Assembly (NCBI RefSeq): GCF_029227915.1 | Contig: NC_079875.1 | Coordinates: forward strand, 9,295,001 to 9,359,000 | DNA: 64,000 bases | Direction of reading: 5' to 3' | Source: Hydractinia symbiolongicarpus | Lineage: Eukaryota > Cnidaria > Hydrozoa > Anthoathecata > Hydractiniidae | In this document: in pieces, positions 9,893-23,165 of the stretch | Numbering within the stretch: position 1 is the first letter of the stretch | Layout: each line of letters begins with the position of its first letter | Translations under genes and position numbers: made by a program | The notes under the pieces: generated by a model | What the model saw: only the letters and a program-made list of their open reading frames with translations | What the model was told of the DNA's origin: nothing | Databases searched by the model: none

Positions 9893-12800
9893 CTTCATTT
9901 TCGCAAAATTATTCAAGCTCATACTGACGGTTAGTAAAATAATGTTGTTAATTCCACTAGAAACCTATTTCTTCATACAGTAATCGATCGAGTATGTTTA
10001 ACGAACAGTTAGTTTTAAATAGTTTTATTAGCTCCTTTGACTTTCTATTTGCAGTGGCACATGTACCGTAAAAAGCTTTTTGCATTAATGCTAGCTCCTT
10101 TGTCCACAAAAAAGGAGTCTGCATATTCTACATGTACTCCAGATTCTAAACCATCGCTCTACTGTGGTTTTCAGAATGTCTGTGCAGTTTTGCATATAGA
10201 TCATAATTCTAAGTGTAATTCAGCTATTTTACCTAGACTTTAGTCATAAAAAAATATTAAAGTTTTAACCCTAAACACTACGTCACTACATTCACCAAAC
10301 TGGAACATTTTAACAAAGTTAAAAATGTTTTTTATTTAGAACACCTTGGAGATTGTTCATTTCTTAACACGTGTTTTCATATGGACACATGCAAGGTTTA
10401 TTGTTTCCTTCTCTCTGCTTTTTGTAATTTTTATTCTGTATATTCAAATTAGTTGCGCATAGCTTTTTTACCCCCTTTTCACTTGAAACTGTGTTTTATT
10501 TTTATTTATTTTTATTTAGTATGTTCATTATGAGGTAGACACTCGTGGTTTGGAAAACAGAAATGAAAATAAAACAGAAAACACGAAATCAAATAAAGTA
10601 TGTTTTTATCTGTATTATTAGAATCCATAGCTCATATCCTGTTTTGTTCTAAATACATAGCTATTCGAGTTCACTGAACTGTGTTTTGTTATAAACGCAT
10701 AACTATTCATATCCACTAAACTGTTTTTTGTTCTAAGTGCATAACTACTCGTATCCACTGAACTGGTTTTTGTTCTAAGCACATAACTATTCGTATCCAC
10801 TAAATTGCTTTTAGGTCTAAGTGCATAACTTTTCGTATCCACTAAACTGTTTTTGGGTCTAAGTGCGTCACTATTCGTATCTACTGAAGTACTTTTTGGT
10901 CTAAGTGCATAACTATTCGAGTCCACTGAACTGCTTTTTGGTCTAAGTGCATAACTATTCGAGTTCACTGCACTGTTTTTTGTTCTAAATACATAACTAT
11001 TTGGATCCACTGATCTGTGTTTTGTTCTAAATACATAACTATTTGGATCCACTGAACTGTGTTTTGCTCTAAATACATAACTGTTCGGATCCACTAAACT
11101 GTTTTTCAAATTCTCTGAAACCAACTATAATTATTTCTACACTGATGTCATAACGTTTAGAAAGTTGTAGTGTATTTATTTTATGATGCGTTACATTTTT
11201 TAAAGTTTTTATCCTCTCAATCAGTTAAATTGCAAAACTGAATTTTTTTCGAGGTTTTAGTCAGCGTTTTGTCTTGTTTTAAGTGGAGGTACTGTTTCTT
11301 AAAGAAAGTGTACATCTGCTTGTTTTCTCTAGAATACAGACTTGATCAGTTCAAAAAAGATTATTATGACTCCTCCACAGGTGTGTTTGTTGTTTCTGTC
11401 TTGGTTATAACGTTTAGGCAATAAAACTGTCCTGGAAAAAAAACTAACGTCAGTTAACGATATGAGGTGTGTCATTGTTTAAAAACGTAAATATTAAACT
11501 AGATTCAATTTTAAATTTATATAACATAAAAAAATTTATAACAATGCCCCCGGAAATGAATATGTACCTTAATAAACACTCTTATCTTGTAAAAATTACT
11601 GCTTGTTTTTATTTGTTTTTATTTATTTCTGTGTTTTTTTTATAAAAATGCAAAATTCACTTTTTCATTGAAAATAATTTTGAGTAAGTTATTTTATTAG
11701 ATAACACTTTTAGATTTATTAATTTATTGCACTCCTTCGTAGTGGCTTAAATGTGATGTGCGTTACTTGGATTTCGAAGTTCTCGGCAAATTTAGTGTTG
11801 TCATGGCGGACCCACCCTGGGATATACACATGGAGGTAAGGATGGTTTTTCCTTCGCTGAAATAGTTTATCTTTCGGTCAACGTAAATTTAGTTAAAGTA
11901 CAGAAAGTACGAAAACGATGTTGTTAAACATTCGAAATTTTGAATGTTTTTTTTTGTCTTCTAGCTTCCTTATGGTACCATGTCTGATCACGAGATGAAA
12001 GGGTTGCCTATTAGTAAACTTCAAGATCATGGTTATATCTTCTTGTGGGTCACTGGAAGGTATTGTTACCATACAAATACACTTCTGTTAAACTTGTATA
12101 TACATACCACATGGTGACAGGTAGCAGATACTTGTTTACACCTAATAGATCTATTCCATCTTTACCTAATTAAATTATTCTCCACATCATAATGTGCACG
12201 TTTTTTTTGTTTTTGTTTTGTCAGTTCCAGGAGTAGCTTTGGCTAACTGTATGTTAATTTCTGCATTTGTTAACGGTGGTGCAAATATTCTGTTACTGTA
12301 AAGGTATACTCAAATATAAATATATATATACCTATAAGAATAACCCTTTTTAGAGCTATTGAACTTGGTCGAGAATGTTTGCAAATATGGGGGTAAGTTT
12401 TGGTATAATTTTGTAACAGCACTATACCTTAGGGAATACATTGTTGTGAGAAATTAATTCCCTTAAGGTAAAACGTTTTTTAATGCAAATTAGGAACTTA
12501 TTTTCAAGCTCTCACGAAAAAAATGCGATATTAATATTTGCGTTTGGAAAGTCTTTTTTGCGGAATATAAGGAAAATAATGGCAAGGGAAGTGCTTTTTT
12601 TAAATAACGTAATTATGCTACAAGAAAGTTACTGATCGTATTCAAGAATTTCAAATGTTTTTGCGATTCAATCGTTTGTTTGAAAACATTTGCTGAACAT
12701 ATTTTTTGCTTAACATTCATAAAAGTGGAATTTTTCAGAAGTTGATTTAATGAATAGTATCCAAACTCGCAAAAATAAATTTTTTATTTTATATTTTTAT

Positions 12801-14752
12801 TTATATGCGTGGAGAAAAATTTGTTTTAGCACGGCGCAACATTTTTCAGAGCTATCAATCTATGGATAGCACCTTAGAAGCTATGTGATGAATATATATT
12901 TGCGTATAGAGTGCTTCCTTGTTCGCAAAATTCAATATTTACGAAATTTAAGAATATTGGTGTTGTTGTTGTAATTTTTTTAAAAATGCTGAAAAAAGCA
13001 TGAGCAATAATTAGAATCAATACAAATGCGTTGTGTTTTGATGCTTCTGAAAGAAAGTGTGCGTTTTTTAGGTACAAACGATGTGATGAATTGATTTGGG
13101 TGAAGACTAACCAGTTACAACGATTGATTCGAACAGGAAGAACTGGTCATTGGATTAATCATGGCAAAGAACACTGTATTGTACGTTTTGTTGTTGCTGT
13201 TGTCATTGTCGTTTTTATTGATGTTTGTTTGTTTATTTGTTTGTTTTTTAGTTTGTCTGTTTGTCTGTCTGTTTTGTTGTTATTGTCATCTTTTTTATGT
13301 TTGTTTGTTTGTTGATGTTGTTGTTGCTGTCGTGGACATTGACATTGACGGTGTTGTTGTTGTATTTTGTTTTTGTAAGGTTAATGTTAAAGTTATTGTA
13401 CATATAAAAAGTGAATTCCTATGTTTATCTAGATTGGTGTGAAAGGTAATCCTGATCCCTCCTTATTCAACAAAGGCTTAGATTGTGATGTTTTAGTATC
13501 GGAGGTATGACTGACTTTTTTGTGTCTGGTGTTCACGTATTCTTCTGTTGGTTTTATGCCTTATGTAAACAATAACATCTTTCAAATTGTACATTCATCA
13601 ATCCTTTTAAATAAATAAATAAATAATACCGCAGCGTTGGTCCAGGAAATTACGACGCCGATGAGGTGATGATTTTGAAGATACTCCTTTCAGTACTTGG
13701 CAAAATTGGATAACTACACACAACTAAAAAGTGTGTGTCAACACGAATGAAGTCCCTGATTTTCTGATTTTCATATTATGCTCAGCTCAGGTAGCAGTAA
13801 TATTTGTGAAATATTCGTTTGTTATAGGTACGAGATACTAGTCATAAGCCGGATGAAGTTTATGGTTTAATAGAAAGATTGGCTCCAGGACAACGAAAAG
13901 TTGGTAGGTTGTTTTTAAACTATGTTAACAGGTGTGGTTGACGAATGTTCTATCTTAAGCTTGGGTTGAAAAATGTTCTAAAACAAGCGTTTTGGGAAGC
14001 GTTCCATAACAAGTGCAATTCTGGAATCTGTAGAATTGTTATATTTAATTTTGCACTGGTATTTTCTATTGTGCCTTTATCGACTAATGAAATGACTACA
14101 CGCGTAATGTTTTAGTGGATGTGACTTTTTATTAGAAAAAGAACCATTTAAAATCCGTTACCTTTATTTTTCGCATCTTTGCGCACTGGGAATAAAGTAG
14201 AAGTCAAAAAGTGAATTTGCTGGCGTGTATGTATGACAATCAAATTTTTCCTTGCTCTAATAAACTTAAGAACTGCTGCATCGAAACTTGTTTTTTTGTG
14301 TAATTGTTAAATATACTAATATGAGTGTCTAACTTGTTTAGAGTTGTTCGGCAGAATGCATAACGTACAACCAAACTGGTGAGTTTACGTCTCAATTCGT
14401 GCACAAATTACATAAAGCAACTGTGCAATATGTGTGTCAAGGAAATGTTAACCCCGATATGACAAAACGTTCAGGACCTTTTTTGCATCTTTTTATCATG
14501 GGTATTGATTTTATAAAGTTATAAAAAACCTTGGATGAGGTTGCGAAAAACAATGCTTAAACTTACCATGTTTTTTATTTCAGGGTAACGCTTGGCAACC
14601 AGCTGTCTGGGGTGAATTTAATAGAACCAGACGTGGTCAAACGTTTTAAAGAAAGATACCCCAATGGAATAGAAATGGGCAAACCTCAAAACAAACCTAT
14701 TCCTACGGTAATTGATGTCACCCCTCAACAAGGCGGCGAAGGGACGATTTAA
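9893..14752 (+). CDS. METTL3: METTL3, N6-adenosine mRNA methyltransferase catalytic subunit (12 3'-terminal exons)
   Basis: METTL3 with METTL14 methylates the N6 of adenosine in mRNA (DRACH context), using SAM, in the nucleus. Exons, all GT-AG and phase-consistent: 9893-9929, 10340-10395, 10520-10597, 11333-11380, 11743-11835, 11965-12059, 12354-12392, 13072-13180, 13433-13504, 13828-13903, 14342-14378, 14584-14752. Together they give 302 residues and a TAA stop, the C-terminal half of a ~580-residue family. Exon 1 here holds [12 protein letters not shown], the end of CCCH finger 1. Exons 2-3 hold finger 2 ([17 protein letters not shown]). The catalytic DPPW is at 11809-11820, followed by [15 protein letters not shown] and NHGKEHC (gate and RNA loops) and GNQLSGV near the SAM site. 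All signature motifs are intact. The upstream exons (leader helix, NLS, finger 1 start) were not found; they lie left of the transposon or outside the window. Confidence 0.95.
10620..11112. repeat. 42-bp minisatellite (about 11 units) in METTL3 intron
   Basis: Eleven units of exactly 42 bp fill the intron between the exons ending at 10597 and starting at 11333. The array begins ~20 bp after the splice donor. Because 42 is divisible by 3 and the unit lacks stops on the minus strand, a 168-codon antisense frame (10618-11124) runs through it. That frame has 14-residue units of the type SSVDxNSYVxRxK. No signal peptide, recognised domain or supporting splice structure is evident. I treat it as non-coding. 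Confidence 0.85.
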
Positions 14753-16103
14753 ACGCTAACCAGTCACTTGTCATATGACATGAACTTTTGTGGATAGATA
14801 CATACGCTCTTTTTATTATATACATTTTATATATAATTAGGATTTCCTCAATGACACCATCCTTGAAATGCTCGAACATCTAATTCTAGCCCTTTTATAT
14901 TTATTCAATCACTATTCAACGCCCTATTCATCCAATCCCCATTCAATGTTAGTTTGCTCTTTATTTAAACTGCCCATCGCACAAAACCAGAAGCCATAGC
15001 CCGTAGTAATGCAGAACTTTCCTCCGTGTAGCTGTATAAAAGAAAGTTTAATAATACATCTTTTAATTTTTATAGTTTTTTAATTTCTTTTAAAAACCGC
15101 CGTCTTGATATCAATTTTAAAGAGCTCTGAAACTACAGTTAGTATTTTTACTTTGTAAAACTAAGCGTATCATGTCTCATAAAAATGGCGGTGACTTAGA
15201 AATTAAAAGTGTACGCCTTACGTTAGCGAATATCATTTTTTACACTGTTATCTGTTACAATCAATGCCCTGCAAAAAACAACTGTTCGTGCACTCCTCAG
15301 CAGAGGTGTTTATATAGAGGCAGCCTGACCCAGTTAACCTGGCTCACACGCATGGCCAAGATATTTTTATTGTTGAGAAAAATCTTTAAAACTAAAATGT
15401 GTTTATATAAAAAAGCGAGGGAGCTTCACCTAAACCTCTGTTCCGTAGATTTGAAATTTTACAAGTGAAAAGACCAACGCAGTTGAGCAAAATGAATTTT
15501 CTCAACTAGTGCGGTTGATCAAACTGAATTTTCTCACAGTTGGCATGTTCTAACGCTTCGTTCAGCAGTCTGAAAAAGTTTCATCGTTTTACACTAGATG
15601 TAATCTGACCTACCCGAACAAAACTGGTGGCCGCCTAATTTGAAGACCTAGCACGGAGAGGATCCTTGTTATTTAGTGTCAATTTTAATGTGTAGCGTAT
15701 ACTACAATTTTCAGTCTACCGTAAAATCATCCTAAAAAGGCAAGAAGCCTAGTAGGTTTTATATATTGAATGCATTTTCATTTACGAAATATAATAAAGT
15801 AAAAATATGATATACCATTAATCGTGTCAATTAGGTCACGTGCAGCAGTGTTCTCACACTCTAACCTGACCTGAAATTTGAACCAAAAAATCTTCATTCC
15901 TTTTAAAATCATTCTGACATGTTTTTTCGTACAATGTTGTTTTTCTATTGTTTTGAGAAATATTAACCAGTACGGATGTTAGGTAGGGTTGATTATTAGT
16001 AACTCTTCATTATTTAGTGTTAGTTCAGGTAATGTATAGGTCAGTGAGCTGAAGAAGCATTGTTTCGTATCTTTATTTAATCGCTGGGCAATACACTTTT
16101 AGC

Positions 16104-16193
16104 CAACCTCGTCCTCAGGGTCTTGTGCCCCCTGAGCCGTTATTGCGGCTATCAACTTTACCAACAAGGCAAAATGCCCTGGGAACGAGGTCG
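16104..16193. mobile_element. 90-bp MITE with the same ends as the 3.15 kb element
   Basis: It starts CAACCTCGTCCTCAGGGTC and ends with CCCTGGGAACGAGGTCG, the same terminal sequence (diverged) as the 6628-9776 element. The flanks ACTTTTAGC (left) and ACTTTAGCT (right) look like a slightly decayed 9-bp target duplication. Only the two ends remain, so it is a minimal internal-deletion derivative. Confidence 0.7.
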
Positions 16194-16379
16194 ACTTTAG
16201 CTATAATCAGTACGAAAAAAGGTTAGCCTATGACCGCACATTTTGAACCTCGTTACCACAAGTAGTAATTTCGGCTCTGTTTATACCAGATTCACATAAT
16301 TTAAACTTGTTAACGTTAATCTTTTTGAACTGACAGATGATTAAATTTGTCAGGTCAAAAAGTTTCACTAGTTGTTAGC

Positions 16380-16470
16380 CTGTGGAAAATTCACGGGTTC
16401 GCCCGTCGCAGCTAAGCTACCATTTTGCGTGACAGACAGACAGACGTATAACGGGCATTATAATATAGAT
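16380..16470 (+). repeat. Short relic of the CCCGTGG / GACAGACAGAC repeat family
   Basis: CTGTGGAAAATTCACGGG is followed by GTGACAGACAGACAGACG and a TATAATATAG end. This is the same arrangement as the repeat units at 1.7-2.9 kb, reduced to about 90 bp. Confidence 0.55.
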
Positions 16471-19400
16471 TTTTTTTTGACTTATGACTCATCCGTCAGT
16501 CTTAAACCTTCCGTTTAAACGGGACGTGCATTTCATCCTTAGTTCAGAAATCTTGTAGCATTGCGTTTTACTTGGCGCTCCTTTCCCTGATTTTGAGCGG
16601 TCTGGCAGTCTATTTCCCGCATCTCTAAACCCTCCTTTTTGGTGTAATAGATTGAAAAAATAATCCCGCCTCTCCGATAATCGCGCATACAGGATTGTTG
16701 TAATTTCTATTAAGTACTGAATCTACTTTTGTCCTATATAGCCTCTGTAATTAGAATTTTACAACAATATCGAATGCTTTTAATTTATTTGTGTTTTTAC
16801 GCATCATACACGGTCATTTACGGCAGGAAAAAAAGTGTGCGCATGCGCCATTATTTGTTATCAAATTTTCTGCCGCAAGCGATTCATAATGGCCACCATC
16901 GCACGTGCTTTAAATTTCCCTTAAAAACAAACGTTTTTCGAGCCTCTGCGGTAGAGATCATCTCTTAAAAAGATTTTATTTTAGTAGAGCAGGCCTTGGA
17001 CTATACAAAAACTCTGGATTCCACTACCCGATCACTTTCACTTTTGTTGGGAGGAGACAGAAAGAATAGCAATGTTTTGATCATAAAATTTTATATGTTG
17101 GTGGAAAATGAAGATATTTGCCTTCCAACGCAAAGTCATGCTTTAAGACATGTTTTTCCTGAAAGCTGATAGCCTATTTTATCAAATAAAACCAGTGGTT
17201 TGTGGCTGCCACTTTTTTTCTGAAAGAAACTGGTCCTTGGAAATGACCTTTCACAAGACTTCATAAATCGGTAAATATCATTATTTTAAATGAGAATTGT
17301 GCACTCAATAAGATAAATATAAGCAATAAACCAGTGTTAGATGTGAAAAATGTTGTAACCTAGTTAAGACATTACAATATTTAATGGCTTCTCACACATT
17401 CCTAAGAAAAAATCGCAAAAACACTTTGTTCAGAATGAATAGTCTACGCAACCATGATTCCAAAATTGTCACTCGTGCCTCGATATGCTCGCGCAAGTAA
17501 GAATTATGTTAAAATTAAATATTACATGTCACCTATTTAGGTGACGATAGTAAAATCTGCAATAATTTAATGAAGATATTCTTTCACAAAAAACGCAAAA
17601 AAAAAATTATTTTTTTTAAGATGGATGTGGTAACAATTTGTTTTGTAACGTTTCTTTTTTATTCACATCCTGTTTTAACATCGTTAAAATCTTAGTCAAA
17701 CAATACCACGTTTCCGTCCGCCATATTCTTTTTCCTGTGGCGTCGATGGCTGAAATCCATTATTTAAAACAACAAATATTGCCACACAAGGTTTGGGCCA
17801 TAAGTTGCCAATGTGCGATGCAAATAAGACGATAATTGGTCAAAATTGTCTGCAAAGTGGACATATTTGATTCACATAAAAATTGTAGTGCGAAACGCAA
17901 TGATTTCGACGTATTTACAACAGAAAGTTTTCGTTCGCCTAGTTAGACTACGGGCAGCGTAATTAAACTACATCATATCTTGTTTAGTATTTTATCTCTA
18001 ACTTGTAAAATAAAATTTAGAAACAGTGTGAACATGCCAACCTGGGCGTTGGCGAAAGCTTGCTGAAAGATATATTTGGATATGTCGTAGATTTTGTCGT
18101 TCTTATTTTTTAACATCTTAAAAAACTGCTCTACCAACTAAACTACATCGTGTCGCCTAACTAAATGACTCGCCTAATTAGGTCATGTCGTCTAATTAGG
18201 TGTTTACCCTGACTGTTTCACAGTTCCCCAAAAGGGGTTAGGGGTTAGTTAGGGGTTTATTAATAGTTCTGCTAAAAATAATTTTTCGCAGCGAAGGTTT
18301 GTTTGTTAATGAAAAACCTCATACAAAAAGAAATCGATAATATTTTTCTATAATATGTATATAATTAACAAAACAACAAGTAACACTAAACCAGAGATGC
18401 TCCTGTGCATTTATTTGGACAGCATATCTGTTCGTACCCTGGAAAAAGTTTTTGACTTATATAATTGAGGCTTATGCGGAGTTTGTGGTGTCTGATAAAT
18501 CATGAAAAATTTATGTTTATCTCGCCAAAAAAAATAGTTTCATCAGAAAAAAGTCAGGGATTTCACAGGAATATGTTAAACATTAACTCACATGTCTGTA
18601 CATTTTTATGCACACTTTGCTATCATTTTACATGCTTTTTTATGAGAGCCTCAGGTTTTTTTAAAAGATAAGAGCTTTTTGTAGTGCCCTGTCGTTTGCT
18701 CAATCATTGTTTTCCAAACCAAAAATAACCTAGCCTGCGGTTGTGGTAAACACTGGAGCTATCCACAATCACCCAGAACCAGCTGGAATCTGTCAGAATG
18801 ACCTAGGAACAGACCGAATTAACACGAACCAATCAGTCATTTGAAAAAAATATAAACAACTAGGAAAAAACGCTGGTGTAAATAGTGCGTTAATAATTGG
18901 CTCCGTATTAAACGTGTATTCCATAGACTTTAAAGGGAAAGACTCCTGTTAGGTATAAGACCTTCCAAGCCAACATTAAGAAATCGAAAAGGAGGACATT
19001 TAGTAAGAAGTTGGGAATTATGAAACTTTTTCGTACAAAAAAATACATTTTATAATGGGGATTTGAAAAAGAAACTTTTCGTTTTTCGGGAAGTCGGCTG
19101 TACGAGGTTTGTACCCGGGGTCCATTGAACGTTGACGGCTAGTCCGTTAAATTATTGAATTATAAAAGATTAAAAACGATTGCCACACATTGCACACGCA
19201 CGCGTCTTCGTGGTTTTGGGTGATTCTGGTAGCTTATATTGTACTTTCTGTTTGTTCACATTTTAGGGCACCAGTGCCAAATTGTTCTATGATACAAAAC
19301 ATGTTGGCACGATTTCATTGAAGTAATTTTGACCCAACAATTCACAATTTCAAGCGTCATTCAAACGTGATTTGCATGTGAAGATTTGTTGACAGAGGCG

Positions 19401-20568
19401 GTTAAAAAAAAAGATGGAACAATGATGAAACAGAGGAGCTTGACGATTTGCTCGATTACCACTTTTTGTTGGATGTGTTTGAAATAAGAATGTATTCGTT
19501 AAATACAGATTATGAATTAAAATAAAAAATACTTGTAATAGCCTAATTTGTAAACTATTTTTATATAATTCAGATTGACTTTCGTGGTGAAAAATCTCAC
19601 GATTAAGGAATGGTCTAGGCTGAAATGTCTAAAAATGTGTAAATTGTTAGCTTTCGTTTAACACATATATAACTGTACAATTTTTTTTCATTTGCAATCA
19701 GTTGCTAGTCTAACAACAACAACAATAATGATAAATATTTAAAGTGTTTCTAGCCCAGAAAATCACAAAAACCTATTGTTAGTGGATTATTTCCATTGGG
19801 GTCCACTGAGTCTGAGTGAAGCTAGCTTTCTCACATTTACGTTTAGTTTTAGCAGGCTTCTAGAAAACTAATCAAGACCAACCTTAGAGCTAGCTAAGGT
19901 TACAGATCAGATGAATTATTTTTTTCCTTTTAAAATTTAATTTTAGAAGTATAATATCGTTTGTTCTTTGTTTGTTAGCGTCTATTTTACATTTCTAATA
20001 GTTGTCAACCATTTTTTTTTTGTGAAAACGAAAGTGAAATGTATGGTGTAGAAAAGCTCAAAATTTTAGTAGTAAAAAAAGTGGCAGCTACTACCTAATA
20101 CGATAGAACGCTCGATAAGGGATACATGCAAACAGGAAAAGTAATTTTTAGGCAAAACCTTGCGTCAGAATGTTGTACAAGAGTGCTCCTGGACTGGTAA
20201 ATTGTGAACTAGCCATCCGGGCTTTTGTTGGACCTTGCCGTCTGTTTAGGCTGCCCCGGGTGGCAACCAAAGGCGAAATAGTAGTCTATGGTCATCCTTC
20301 TTTAGTTTTAAAAGGAAAAAATGTTAAATTTTCTTTTATTGGGCAACTAAAACAAGATAATAGAGAGTGAGGTCAATATCGATGACGTCATAATCTTATG
20401 CCGTAGGCGCTTTTTTTAAAAAAAATTTTGGCGCATGCGCACACTTTATTTCCTTAAAATCGCGGTTTTGAACGACCGTGCATAATCTGCGATTCGTGCT
20501 GATTGTTTTTCGTTTGAAAAAATAATCCCTTTTCTCCATTATTACTTCTTCTCTTCCACTTCGATCCC

Positions 20569-20613
20569 AGGGCCTGTAGCGTTGTATTGATCAAAAAAAC
20601 ACTACAGGCCCTT
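20569..20613. repeat. Small inverted repeat (16-bp arms)
   Basis: AGGGCCTGTAGCGTTG is followed after a ~13-base spacer by its near-perfect reverse complement. It lies ~125 bp right of an inverted GCGCATGCGC palindrome. It could be a decayed MITE or a structured RNA element; nothing else is visible. Confidence 0.5.
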
Positions 20614-21749
20614 GTATCAATGTTGTTTTTCTCTTTTAAACCCACCTTTTCTCTAAGGATGAAAGCTAATCCTGCCGTGGGACTAAATACGGTATGTCGA
20701 TAGAATTGAATTGATTAGTCAACTAGGACTGTCTCTCATCAACGCCGCGCTTATTGTTAGGTCCGACGTCTCACCATTCAATATGCAAAAAGAGACTATG
20801 GATGCAATATTGCAGACCAGGTATTGGAATTTTAGATGCAACAAAAAAAAATTATTCGGGAAAATGCACAGAAGAATGTCAAAATACTGAAGAGAATGTT
20901 TATACGACATATTTTTATTTAAAGTTAAAATAATTCACCTTAAACAAAAGACCAGAATTGTGTTTATGGACTTTTCGAGTTCATTCAAAGGGAAGTGTTT
21001 CACCCCGAAAGAAATGTGTCGAAAGAAGGAATAGTGAGCCATATATGCCATAGGGGCCATCGTACATCTTTGCGCTATAATTGAGAGCTGATTGCTTATT
21101 TATCCAGTAGAGGGCCGACTGGAGGAAAAAATTTTCCTGGTCTGCCTGCTTGTTGGAGACACCCTCGTTCTCGGGTAATTTTTTTGCCTTTTTGATATAA
21201 GTGAGAAAGACACTGAAACCGAGAGTGTGTTGGAGCGAAAAACGCTGGGGTCGGGGGTTCAGGGATTCCCCTAGAAAAAAATAACCTTACACAAGGTTTG
21301 CACCTTACGGTTAACTCATGTTAACGGTATCACGAAATTTGATCGATTTTGTACGGCAGTAAAAACAGTACTTTTCAAGACTTTGGAAACAAAAATGTTT
21401 TCATTCCTGTTTAATGTTGACCCCAGAATTTTGTTTGTCACGAAAACCTTTTTAAATGCTTGTAATATGTATGTATATAGTTTTTTGTTTGATTATGTGT
21501 GGTTAATCTTTCAGCTACAAAATAGCTTTAATATAACTATAAGCTAGCTAGGCGCTACTGTGTAGCTAGCTATCTTTTTGCCTTAGTCTGACAGAGAGAA
21601 AATATAATATATAGTACGAATGATGGTTTAGTTTTTTAGAAAAAAGGTTAACTCACACAAGCATGCTATGTTTGATAATGCATGACTTTCTGGTTTGATG
21701 TCACATAACTTCATGTTTTGATATTATCGATTCCAGCATGACATTATTT

Positions 21750-22060
21750 GTTTACTTTTCAGCGGTAAGCTTCTCTTGGCTCTGGCATTTGCGTGGCTGG
21801 AAAAAAGATGCCAGGATTTGATAAAAGGAGGTCTTTTACTGTGGATTTTTTCTAACAGGAACATCGTTGAGGTTATAAACTATTATTGAGTGTAGCTAGG
21901 TTGATGCCTTCTGATTTATTTGAATTCATTAAAAGTCCTAAGAATGCCTTTGTGTGAGAAAAAAAGATAATTAACTTGCTTCACCTAGCGCCCCATCTTT
22001 TTACCTGCCACGCAAATGCCAAAGCCGAAAGAGCTTACCACTGAAAATGTAAACAATGGA
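21750..22060. mobile_element. ~300 bp MITE with long terminal inverted repeats
   Basis: The left arm (TTTGTTTACTTTTCAGCGG, then GGCATTTGCGTGGCTGG and AAAAAGATG) is matched in reverse on the right (CATCTTTTT, CTGCCACGCAAATGCC, ACCACTGAAAATGTAAACAA). The arms are ~70 bp with several mismatches and small gaps. No clear target duplication was found and no coding content is visible. Confidence 0.65.
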
Positions 22061-22629
22061 ATTCCTCTAGAGATGAGTTTAAATGTTTCCGTTTTTCCTG
22101 GATGCTTATGCATTGGCAAAAAAAATCAGAAAAATTATCAGGAATAAAAATGCAGTCTTTATGTGTAGAAAGTCTAATTATGGTAAAAACTTTAATACTG
22201 TGGCTACTAGCATCTTTTCACTGATATACATATGTTCTAAATCTAAACTACATGCATAATATATACAAGGTTTTGGAACTAGCTATGCTTCAGACCACCC
22301 AAGCAAGGGCCGCTAGGGTTAGGGTTAGTTTTGAAAAACAATTAGTTTTGTCACCCTTTGGAAAGAAACACCATTTCCAAATTAGCTCAGACATATTTAA
22401 TTTCCTGCAAGTGGAGCAAGTTAGACTTGGAACTTTTGTTCTCGATAGTGAAACCTACATAAAAGTGCTAAAATGAAGAGGCTATTTCAAGAAATTTACG
22501 GTTTACCTTGAGATGTTTTATACTCTTTTATATCAACATTGTATTTTAAGCCTGTCAGGTCAGGTTTACATGAACTTTTAACAAAAAGTGAATATGTCAT
22601 TGGGAATTTTTTATGAAAATCTTTCAGGT

Positions 22630-23165
22630 ATGTAAGTCCAACTTGTAAAAGTGCCTCGGGATCCCTTTAATCTAATGAAGCCATTACAGTGCATCTAAAA
22701 CTTTGATGCTAAATAACTTGGGTAATTTTCCCAAACCTGGGTCCCCAAACCTGTTTCGGAATGTTGATGACGTCAATAAAAAACCTTTAAACCCTAATAT
22801 CTCTGCAACCGTTTGTCAAAAGTACATAATCCTATACATTTTCTTGATCAGCGTTTGAAGGTCTACGATAAAGGAAACAGATATAAAAATTTCTAAAAAA
22901 TTTTTTTACGTTTTTGACAGGCCATTGCTGACATCAGCAAAATTTTTGAACCCCTATATCTCATTAACTGCTCATCAAAAGCACATGATCATATATATTT
23001 TCTTGATAAGCAGTTTAAGCTGTACACAGTAGAGGCAACGTGAAAAAAGGTTCTTATTTTTTTGTGAATGGGTTGCTGAAGTCATCAAAATTCAAATGAC
23101 GCTTCTTTTTCATTTTTAACCTGCCTCAGTGGATTTTTCGACAGGCTTTATCGTCTATAGTATAT
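22630..23165 (-). repeat. Reverse-orientation copy of the GACGTCA-rich composite repeat
   Basis: Read on the minus strand, this stretch repeats the inner paragraph of 1640-2800: AACGCTGATCAAGAAAATG, GACAAACGGTTGCAGAGAT, the ATTCCGAAACAGG block and GTGCACTGTAATGGCTTCAT-like text. It also has the GATAAAGCCTGTCGAAAAAT end at about 23140-23155. It confirms the family is dispersed and inserted in both orientations. Confidence 0.7.

Noticed and set aside
10618-11124. 168-codon antisense repeat protein in METTL3 intron
   Set aside because: Any stop-free 42-bp unit gives an open frame; no signal peptide, domain or independent splice evidence. Kept only as a finding.
15172-15468. 98-residue frame with an ATG
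   Set aside because: No domain, signal peptide or splice context; codon content is not distinct from its surroundings.
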